Shown in pieces: positions 17,084 through 24,037 of a DNA stretch of 64,000 bases. Origin of the DNA: Nocardia sp. alder85J (lineage in GTDB: Bacteria > Actinomycetota > Actinomycetes > Mycobacteriales > Mycobacteriaceae); the NCBI RefSeq assembly GCF_020176955.2, contig NZ_JAIUCZ020000009.1:310001-374000 (forward strand), given 5' to 3'. The stretch's first letter is position 1; every line of letters begins with the position of its first letter. The translations under genes were made by a program, and so were the position numbers. The notes under the pieces were generated by a model. That model made no database searches. It was not told the origin of the DNA and saw nothing but the letters and a program-made list of their open reading frames with translations.

Positions 17084-18579
17084 CAGTTCCGCCGGCTGCT
17101 CGCCGCGTGGCCCAGATTCCGGATGTCGTCGTAGAACACGTACCCCAGCGAATACTCCTTCGCGTGGTACATCGCCGAATCCGCCTCGCGGAGCAGGTCG
17201 TACACGGTGTCGTCCGCGTCGCGCGGGGCATCGCAGGCGATTCCGATGCTGGGGGCCACCGACACCGGGCCGGCGGTGAGCTCGAACGGCTGCTGGAAGG
17301 CCGCGAGCAACCGCTCGGCCAGCACCGCGGACTCCTGGCGGTTCGCGCAGCCCAGCACCACGAATTCGTCGCCGCCGTACCGGGCCGCCAGATCGTCGCG
17401 GCCGATGACGTGGCGGATCCGATCCGCGGCGCCGGCGATCAACTCGTCACCGACGGCATGGCCGTGGGTGTCGTTGATGGCCTTGAACCCGTCGAGATCC
17501 AGGAACAGCAGGCACAGCGGCCGCCCGGCCCAACGGTCCTGGTACACCACCGGTGCGCGCAGCAGCGCGGCCCGGTTCGCCAGACCGGTCAGCAGGTCGT
17601 GCTCGGCCTGGTATTGCGCGCGGCGCTCACTGCGCAGGCTGCGCACCACCGCGCGTTCGCTGCGGGCCAGCACGCCGACGAGCAGCACCGCCAGCAATGC
17701 CGACACCACCGCGCGGTCGAGCGTGTCGAGGTTGGACCCGACGACCGGCCCCAGCGAGGCGACCACCAGCAGCACCGCGATGAAGCTGGCGCGTTGCCGG
17801 GACCGGTGCGGGTGGATGTTGCGCGGCTGGCCGACGGTCACCATCGTCGGATGCAGTGCGGCCAGGCCCACCAGCAGGAAGGCCAGCAGCTGCGGGACGA
17901 GCAGTACGTCCGGCCCGAGGTCGACGTATCCGGCGGCGTCCAGGTTGTAGCCCAGATCGCTGCCCAGCACGGTCAGCAGGCACAGATGTACCAGGCGCAG
18001 TGAGGTTTCCGAGCGCCCGGCGGTGACCATCGAATGGGTCACCACCGTCAGCAGCAGCGCGTCGACCACCGGATAGGTGACCCGGATCAGGGTGGGCCCG
18101 TCGAAAACCCGCGCCGCGTGCAGGACCGGTGAGATGAGGAAGGTCCAGGAGGCCAGCAGCGCGCCGAGCCCGATCAGCCAGGAGTCCAGGATCAGGTCGA
18201 TGTGGAAGGTGCGCCGCGGCACCAGCCACAGCACCGCCGCCGCACCGACGCCCACGTACCCGCCGAGGGTGAACAGATCGTCCAGTGGCGGGATGTGCCA
18301 CTCCAGGAAGTCGCGCAGCGTGGTGCCGACGCAGAACAGCACCGAGGACGCGGCGAGCAGCAGCCACGCCACCGGCACCGGCGGCCGGTGCCGGTGCACA
18401 CCCGCGCAGATCATCGCCAGCGTCGCCGCCACCACCACGAGCATGGCGACCAGCGCCACCGGCCGGCCCGCCAGCGGCACCGTGATCACCGCCAGGACCA
18501 CGACGGGAATCGTTGCCCGCCATGGTGATCCGTTGCCGCACACCCAGGTGCGGCCGGTACGTCGTCCGTCGGCTGCCAT
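17062..18579 (-). CDS. Membrane-bound GGDEF diguanylate cyclase (operon gene 3)
   Basis: 505 residues. Residues about 20-315 form roughly ten transmembrane helices (for example VVVLAVITVPLAG and ALVAMLVVVAATLAMICAG), a MASE-like sensor I cannot assign to a named family. A short linker leads to a GGDEF domain with an intact GGDEF at 402-406. It should synthesise c-di-GMP at the membrane. There is no RxxD I-site in the canonical position (Arg is shifted by one). ATG 18579 shares its first base with the last base of the preceding stop (TGATG), so translation is coupled to the GNAT-like gene. The pairing with an amine-forming enzyme suggests that the membrane part senses the product, which is inference. 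Confidence 0.88.
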   Translation of the reverse strand: MAADGRRTGRTWVCGNGSPWRATIPVVVLAVITVPLAGRPVALVAMLVVVAATLAMICAGVHRHRPPVPVAWLLLAASSVLFCVGTTLRDFLEWHIPPLDDLFTLGGYVGVGAAAVLWLVPRRTFHIDLILDSWLIGLGALLASWTFLISPVLHAARVFDGPTLIRVTYPVVDALLLTVVTHSMVTAGRSETSLRLVHLCLLTVLGSDLGYNLDAAGYVDLGPDVLLVPQLLAFLLVGLAALHPTMVTVGQPRNIHPHRSRQRASFIAVLLVVASLGPVVGSNLDTLDRAVVSALLAVLLVGVLARSERAVVRSLRSERRAQYQAEHDLLTGLANRAALLRAPVVYQDRWAGRPLCLLFLDLDGFKAINDTHGHAVGDELIAGAADRIRHVIGRDDLAARYGGDEFVVLGCANRQESAVLAERLLAAFQQPFELTAGPVSVAPSIGIACDAPRDADDTVYDLLREADSAMYHAKEYSLGYVFYDDIRNLGHAASSRRNWRRETAV

Positions 18580-19181
18580 CAGCCCCCCTTGTCCACGTCG
18601 TCCCCTGTGAACCGTGCCGCGTAGTAGGTTTGCGTGTCCTCCACCGCGACGTCCGCGTCCGCGTGCTCATCGAGCGCTGCCCGAAGCGCGTCCGCGAACG
18701 AATACCGAGAATTGTTGTACGAGCAGATGTCCCAGCCGACGACCGCACGCTCTGCCGCCAGAATCCGGACAATCGATGCGATCATGGCATGAAATGCCGT
18801 GCCCTGTCGCGCAGTTGGGTCGACCAGAGTGAACCCGGCATAGTAGATCGCATCACGCGCCGCGTGTAACGGGAAACGTGCTGCGAAGTAGTCCGGGCTG
18901 ATCCACGGCACCGTCTCCAGGCGCCGGGTCAGCGTGCTCAGGCCCACCGGGATGCCGTCGGGGGTGCGGGCCACGTGCTTCTGCACCCTCGGGTCGGTCA
19001 TCTCGTCGTGGAACTCGTTGCGATGCAACACTTGCCGGGCAATTGCCCGGGTGCGCAACGCGCCGAAGGCGGCCTCGTACAGCTGGTGGAAGCCATCGAT
19101 TTCGGAATCGGGGATCGTGTCCTCGATGCTGACATGGATCGCCGTGCCGTCCGCGAGTGAGCACTCGCCGCCCGCGATCAC
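18579..19181 (-). CDS. GNAT-like N-acyltransferase (operon gene 2)
   Basis: 200 residues. The pattern FHQLYEAAFGAL, PVGLSTLTRRLE and then YYAGFTLVDPTARQGTAFHAMIASIVRI looks like a GNAT or FeeM/autoinducer-synthase-like fold: beta-4 followed by a loop (DPTARQGTAF) at the acyl-CoA phosphate site. The call rests on this pattern, not on a clear family match. GTG 19181 is chosen because it overlaps the decarboxylase stop as GTGA; an ATG at 19211 would overlap it by 34 bases. The 3' end is fused to the next start (TGATG). With arginine decarboxylase upstream, agmatine is an obvious candidate acceptor (inference). Confidence 0.6.
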   Translation of the reverse strand: MIAGGECSLADGTAIHVSIEDTIPDSEIDGFHQLYEAAFGALRTRAIARQVLHRNEFHDEMTDPRVQKHVARTPDGIPVGLSTLTRRLETVPWISPDYFAARFPLHAARDAIYYAGFTLVDPTARQGTAFHAMIASIVRILAAERAVVGWDICSYNNSRYSFADALRAALDEHADADVAVEDTQTYYAARFTGDDVDKGG

Positions 19182-19825
19182 GGCCTGCCCCGGCCGGGAC
19201 CCGCCGACCACCGGCCGGTGGTGTCGACGCAGGCCGCCTCGCCCCGGACGGGCGTGTCGGCCCGGCCGGTGGTGGCCTCGCCCCAGCCCGCGGTGGCGTA
19301 CGCGGCCAGCACCAGCGCGCAGACCGGCCGCCGGTCCGCGCGCGCCTCGACCGTGCAGGTGCGCACCGGGCCGAAGTGCTGTGGCCGGCCCGCGGTCATG
19401 TCCGCGAGGCTGGCGTGGATGAGATCGTCCACCTCCCTGGCGGTTTCGCCTTCGTGCTCGACGAACAGCCCGGCGCCGGACCCGTCGGTCTGTACCGTCC
19501 AGCCCAGCCCGGCCGCCGCCCGCGCGCCGGGCTCGAGGGCGTATCCTGCGGCGTAGACGCAGTACAACCGATCACCCCACACGATCGGCTTGCGCACTCG
19601 GCGGGTGCGTTCGATGGTTGCCTGCGGTGGGATCACCGACGACAGCCGGATCAGATTGGCATCGCCCACCCCGAGATCGCGCAGCGCCGCGTCGAAGGCG
19701 GCGACGGCGGTCGCGGCGGTGCCGATCGCCGCACCGACCTCGATGGCCGGCGCGGCGGGCCGATTCGTTTGGCGCACTTCGTCACTGAGCACCCCGTAAC
19801 TGTGATGTCCGTAGGTCGCGATCAT
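19178..19825 (-). CDS. Pyruvoyl-dependent arginine decarboxylase (operon gene 1)
   Basis: 215 residues. The hallmark is NLIRLSSVIPPQ: in this family the chain cleaves itself between the two serines (here S62 and S63), turning the second into the pyruvoyl cofactor of the beta/alpha enzyme, which converts arginine to agmatine and CO2. The surroundings also fit: VGAAIGTAATAV before, VYAAGYALEPGARAAAGLGW after. It is longer at the C-terminus than the classic archaeal enzyme of about 165 residues. ATG 19825 is preferred over 19858 because GGGGAAGG precedes it. The stop overlaps the GNAT-like gene (GTGA). Such enzymes are rare outside archaea and chlamydiae, though found in some actinomycetes. Confidence 0.85.
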   Translation of the reverse strand: MIATYGHHSYGVLSDEVRQTNRPAAPAIEVGAAIGTAATAVAAFDAALRDLGVGDANLIRLSSVIPPQATIERTRRVRKPIVWGDRLYCVYAAGYALEPGARAAAGLGWTVQTDGSGAGLFVEHEGETAREVDDLIHASLADMTAGRPQHFGPVRTCTVEARADRRPVCALVLAAYATAGWGEATTGRADTPVRGEAACVDTTGRWSAGPGRGRP

Positions 19826-20127
19826 GAGCGTCCTTCCCCTGCCGTCCCAGTGTCGCATTTAAAAGGTTGATGTTGCGGCAAATTGGCTCGGCGCGTCCGG
19901 GGGGTCGCGGCGTCGCAGGTGCGAGGTCCGCGGCGGCATGTTCAGGGCTGTTGACGCGGCGGTTCGGTGATAGCGAGGCCGAATGGGCATGTCGGGCGAA
20001 TCCGGTGGCGCACTGTGGCGATCGATTGGCGTGCCATTGCCCATCGGCCCTGTTTACATCGTGCCATCGTCTGTGTAACTTGGCTGCAATCTGGGGTTCA
20101 TCTGGTTCTCGAGTTAGTGGTGCGGAG
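19826..20127. other. Divergent intergenic region upstream of the arginine decarboxylase operon
   Basis: 302 bases between two divergent starts, so it must carry promoters for both directions. An AT-rich patch at about 19858-19875 is the likely -10 region of the decarboxylase operon, but no clear -35 at good spacing was found. No strong palindrome was seen. The open frame of the plus-strand gene continues through it, so an upstream start for that gene cannot be excluded. Confidence 0.4.
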
Positions 20128-22467
20128 ATGTCGTCACGCGTCCGGGAAGTCCGTATCGAGGCCCTGCCGGGCCGTCCTGCCGAGTGGTACGCGGAATTGC
20201 ACAGTCCGCGAATGGTGTGGCGACGATGCCGGGCCTGGGCGTCCGCCACCCGTGCCCGCCGGGTCACTGTCCGGTTGCTGGTTGCTCCGCTGGTGCTGCT
20301 GGCGCTGTGGCTGATCGGGGGATCGATCGCTGACGCGAACAACGGCGCATTGTCCGGCGGCAGTATGTCCGCGATCGACGGATTGTCGTGGACCGATGTC
20401 CGCGACACGTCCGGGGTGCCGCTGTCGAGCTATATGTTCGCGACCAATTCGGGCAGTCTGCTGCACCCCGGGACCACCGCGCTGGCACTGGTGCTCGGCG
20501 TCGAATTCACCGTCTTCATGGTGGTGGTCATCAGCGCGGTCTGGGTAACCGGGTATGTGTTGAGCTTTCACTGGCTGGACTGGCTCGGCAAACCGCTGAC
20601 CGCGATCGGGGACGGACTGACCCACCAGATCGCGACCCCGATCGTGCTGGCCGTCGCGGCGACCGCGGGCGCGTTCTGCGTGGGCTGGTTCGTGTTGCGC
20701 GGATACCACGCCAAGGCCGCGATCCAGGTCGCGGCGATGCTGGCGGTCGCGGTGCTGGGCGCCACCTACCTGGCGCATCCGCTGGCCGATGTGCTGTCCT
20801 CCGACGGACTGCTCGCACAGGGCCGCAATGTCGGCATCACGATCGCGGCCGGGGTCGCCGGACAGGACACCCCGCGGCCGGAGGCGATCCTGACCGGATT
20901 GCAGGGCAGCCTGTCCGACAACTTCGCCCGGCATCCGTTGCAGGTGTGGAACTTCGGGCATGTGGTCGACGATTCGCCCGCCTGCCGCGCGGCCTGGTCG
21001 GCGGGCGTGCGGGCCGGCAGCGAGGGCCAGATCGCCGGTGAGATGTCCGCCTGCGGAGATTCCTACGCGCATGCCAAGATCGAGAATCCCAGTGTCGGGC
21101 AGATCGGTACCGGGCTGGTGCTGATCGTCTTCGCCACGATCCTGCTGTTGTTCCTGGCGTATCTGGCGATCAAGATCTTCCTGGCCGCGCTGTCGTCGGT
21201 GTACCACGGCGTGCTGGCCATCTTCGGCTTCGCCGCAGGCGGTTTCGTGTACGGGCCGACCCAGACGTTCCTGATCCGGAATCTGGTCGACATCTTCACC
21301 GACGCGATGGCCATGATCGTCTACACGGTCTTCCTCGGCGTGTACGCGCTGCTGCTCGACTCGGTGTTCCGGGCCGCGCCCGGCAGCGGGATGGCGGTGA
21401 TCTTCGTCGGGGCGATGGTGCTGGTCGCCGGGTTCGCGTTGTTCCGGCGCCTGGACCTGAGCCTGGTCGGTGGTCAGGTGCGGGTGGTCGAGCAGATCCG
21501 GGCGGCGCTGGCCGGGCGGCCGGCCGGCGCCGGGGCCGCCTCGCCGGCCGAGATGAGCGCTGCCACACTGCGTTACAGCCTGTCGCCGGGGCATCTGGCG
21601 GGCCGGGCCATGGCCGGATTCAACGAGATCGGTGCGATCAACGCGAATCCGGTCACCTCGTGGGCGTTCCGGCGGCCCAATCCGCTCGGGTACTGGTCGA
21701 AGAAGTCGCAGCACATGAACGACCTGAACTACCGGCTGCTGCTCGGCGAGATCCCGCCCGAGGCGACCGGCGGCTGGATGGCCCGGCTGACCGCGGGCAA
21801 GAACGCGCACGACGGGGCGGCCCGGGCGGCGGTGCAGATATTCGGCGGGCGCAACGCCCGCGCCGCCGCCGCGGGGGTCACCAACGTGCTGGAACTCGGC
21901 GGCGACGGCGCCGACGCGCAGGGCGCCCTGCTGGCTGCGCACTTCTCGCCGATCATGGCCGAGCACGCGGTCCGGGTGCATCGCCACATGCTGGACGAAG
22001 CCGCCACCAGCGGTGTCGGTTACGCGCCGCTGAGCGAGGCCGCCGCCGCGCTGCGGCTGGCGTCGCGCACCCGCAATTACACCCCCGAACGGCGCGCGGC
22101 GTACACGGCGCAGGCCGCGGAGGCGGCCGGTCTGTTCGAACGCGGGGCCACCCGGCCGCTGTGGGACGACGAACACGATGTCGACCACAACTTCGTCGCC
22201 CGCGCACTGCGTCTGGTGGACAACCATGCCGATCTCCCGGAGATCGAGCAGCAGATGCCGCTCGCGCAGTGGCGGGCCGTCACCGACGACACCCGCCGGA
22301 AGGTGGGCATCGAGATCGCGCAGCGACTGAAGGAGGCCACCAACACCTTCCACCTGGACCCGACCGACACCAACCATGTCGCGGCGATGGAGATCGCCCG
22401 CAGCGCCATGCGCATCGATCATCTCCTCACCGCCGGCGAGGCCAGCCTCAGCCTGTGGACCAAGTAG
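20128..22467 (+). CDS. Large polytopic membrane protein, TrbL/VirB6-like topology
   Basis: 779 residues from ATG 20128; the frame is open to 19867, but codons upstream look non-coding. The N-terminal half (about residues 45-465) has some seven or eight hydrophobic helices and a large extracytoplasmic loop with paired cysteines (DDSPACRAAWSAG, GEMSACGDSYAH). Around 325-460 the helix block with SVYHGVLAIFGFAAGGFVYGP recalls the TrbL/VirB6 core of type IV secretion channels. The C-terminal 300 residues are soluble and helical, with no motif I know. No other secretion or conjugation gene is nearby, so it is an orphan. Function unknown. Confidence 0.6.
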   Translation: MSSRVREVRIEALPGRPAEWYAELHSPRMVWRRCRAWASATRARRVTVRLLVAPLVLLALWLIGGSIADANNGALSGGSMSAIDGLSWTDVRDTSGVPLSSYMFATNSGSLLHPGTTALALVLGVEFTVFMVVVISAVWVTGYVLSFHWLDWLGKPLTAIGDGLTHQIATPIVLAVAATAGAFCVGWFVLRGYHAKAAIQVAAMLAVAVLGATYLAHPLADVLSSDGLLAQGRNVGITIAAGVAGQDTPRPEAILTGLQGSLSDNFARHPLQVWNFGHVVDDSPACRAAWSAGVRAGSEGQIAGEMSACGDSYAHAKIENPSVGQIGTGLVLIVFATILLLFLAYLAIKIFLAALSSVYHGVLAIFGFAAGGFVYGPTQTFLIRNLVDIFTDAMAMIVYTVFLGVYALLLDSVFRAAPGSGMAVIFVGAMVLVAGFALFRRLDLSLVGGQVRVVEQIRAALAGRPAGAGAASPAEMSAATLRYSLSPGHLAGRAMAGFNEIGAINANPVTSWAFRRPNPLGYWSKKSQHMNDLNYRLLLGEIPPEATGGWMARLTAGKNAHDGAARAAVQIFGGRNARAAAAGVTNVLELGGDGADAQGALLAAHFSPIMAEHAVRVHRHMLDEAATSGVGYAPLSEAAAALRLASRTRNYTPERRAAYTAQAAEAAGLFERGATRPLWDDEHDVDHNFVARALRLVDNHADLPEIEQQMPLAQWRAVTDDTRRKVGIEIAQRLKEATNTFHLDPTDTNHVAAMEIARSAMRIDHLLTAGEASLSLWTK

Positions 22468-22503
22468 TACCAGCGCGGATTCGCCATCGATGAAGGAACC
22501 GAC

Positions 22504-24021
22504 ATGTCAACGCCGCATACCCCGACCCCGCCGATATCGCCGGGGCAGATAGTCCGAAGCCTGGTCCCCGCCCGGATGGACCGGCTGCCGTGGACCCGTT
22601 TCCACTGGCTCATCGTCGTGGGCCTCGGTGTGTCCTGGGTGCTCGACGGGCTCGAGATCCAGATCGTCAGCAGTATGGGCGGGCCGCTCGGCGACATCCG
22701 CACGCTGCACCTGAGCAGCGGCCAGGTCGGCGCCACCGCATCCTGGTACCTGGCCGGACAGGTGGTCGGCGCGCTGGTCTTCGGCCGGCTCACCGACCGG
22801 CTCGGCCGCAAGAAGCTGTTCATCCTGACGCTGGCGATCTATCTGCTCGGCAGCGGGCTGGCCGGATTCGCCTGGAACGCCTGGTCGTTGTTTCTGCTGC
22901 GGTTCCTGGCCGGGACCGGCATCGGCGGTGAGTACACCGCGATCAACTCCGCCATCGACGAGATCATCCCGTCCCGGTACCGCGGCCGGGTCGACATCGC
23001 GGTGAACGGAACCTATTGGGCGGGTGCGGCATTGGGTGCGGCGGCCAGTCTGGTCCTGTACAACGAGAACTACGTGCCGGTGCACTGGGGCTGGCGGATC
23101 GGCTTCTTCATCGGTCCGGTGCTCGGGTTGTTCATCATCTTCTTGCGGCGGGGGATTCCGGAGAGTCCGCGCTGGCTGCTCACCCACGGCCGCGCCGTCG
23201 AGGCCGAACGCACCGTCGACGAGATCGAGCAACGGTTGCACGAGTACGGGCTGGAACTACCGCCGGTGGACGAGAGCAAGATGCTGGCGCTGACCGCGAC
23301 CGATCGGCTCACCTATCCGCAGATGGCCCGGATCTTCTTCGGCCGCTACCCGGCTCGCTCGTTCCTGGGCTTCTCGATGATGGCCACCCAGGCATTCCTC
23401 TACAACGCGATCTTCTTCACCGAGGGGCTGGTGCTGATCCACTTCTACCATGTGCCCTCGGACCACACCGGGTACTACTTCTTCCCGTTCGCGGTCGGCA
23501 ACCTGCTCGGGCCGCTCGTGCTCGGGCCGCTGTTCGACAGTGTGGGCCGGCGGGTCATGATCAGCGGCACCTATCTGGTCTCGGGTGTGCTGTTGCTGGG
23601 GTCGGCCTGGGCATTCCACGACGGCATCCTCGACGCCACCGGGCAGACCGTATTCTGGTGCGTGATCTTCTTTTTCGCCTCCGCGGGCGCGTCGTCGGCG
23701 TATCTGACCGTCAGCGAGATCTTTCCGCTGGAACTGCGCGGCCAGGCCATCTCCTTCTTCTTCGCGATCGCGCAGGGCACCGGCGGTGTGGTGGCGCCGT
23801 ATCTGTTCGGGCATCTGATCGGTGGCTCCGACAATCCGAATCCGGATCGGGTGCCCCTGACCTGGGGGTATGTCATCGGCGCCGGGACGATGATCGTCGG
23901 TGGGGTCATCGCCTGGTATTTCGGGGTGAATGCCGAGGGGAAGTCGCTGGAGGACATCGCCGATCCGCTGTCGAAGGCCGCGGTACCGGAACCGGCCGCA
24001 CCGGGGGAGCCGGTGGCCTGA
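22504..24021 (+). CDS. MFS transporter, sugar porter family
   Basis: 505 residues with 12 predicted helices and a proline-rich N-terminus. Family signs are DRLGRKKLFI after helix 2, the helix 4-5 stretch RFLAGTGIGGEYTAINS, and PESPRWLLTHGR after helix 6, with a matching DSVGRRVMI repeat in the second half. Sugar-porter-type proteins also move aromatic acids, phosphate and osmolytes, so the substrate is open. GAAGGA precedes ATG 22504; the 36-base gap to the TrbL-like gene would allow co-transcription, without clear functional link. It converges on the ABC importer, 16 bases apart. Confidence 0.88.
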   Translation: MSTPHTPTPPISPGQIVRSLVPARMDRLPWTRFHWLIVVGLGVSWVLDGLEIQIVSSMGGPLGDIRTLHLSSGQVGATASWYLAGQVVGALVFGRLTDRLGRKKLFILTLAIYLLGSGLAGFAWNAWSLFLLRFLAGTGIGGEYTAINSAIDEIIPSRYRGRVDIAVNGTYWAGAALGAAASLVLYNENYVPVHWGWRIGFFIGPVLGLFIIFLRRGIPESPRWLLTHGRAVEAERTVDEIEQRLHEYGLELPPVDESKMLALTATDRLTYPQMARIFFGRYPARSFLGFSMMATQAFLYNAIFFTEGLVLIHFYHVPSDHTGYYFFPFAVGNLLGPLVLGPLFDSVGRRVMISGTYLVSGVLLLGSAWAFHDGILDATGQTVFWCVIFFFASAGASSAYLTVSEIFPLELRGQAISFFFAIAQGTGGVVAPYLFGHLIGGSDNPNPDRVPLTWGYVIGAGTMIVGGVIAWYFGVNAEGKSLEDIADPLSKAAVPEPAAPGEPVA

Positions 24022-24037
24022 GCGGTGCGCGTCCGGT

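Noticed and set aside
18579..19211. Longer start (ATG 19211) for the GNAT-like gene
   Set aside because: It would overlap the decarboxylase by 34 bases; GTG 19181 gives a 4-base GTGA overlap as elsewhere in this genome.
20134..22422. Minus-strand frame of 762 codons opposite the TrbL-like gene
   Set aside because: Composition (His, Arg, Gln, Asp) is typical of an antisense frame in GC-rich DNA; the plus strand encodes hydrophobic helices.
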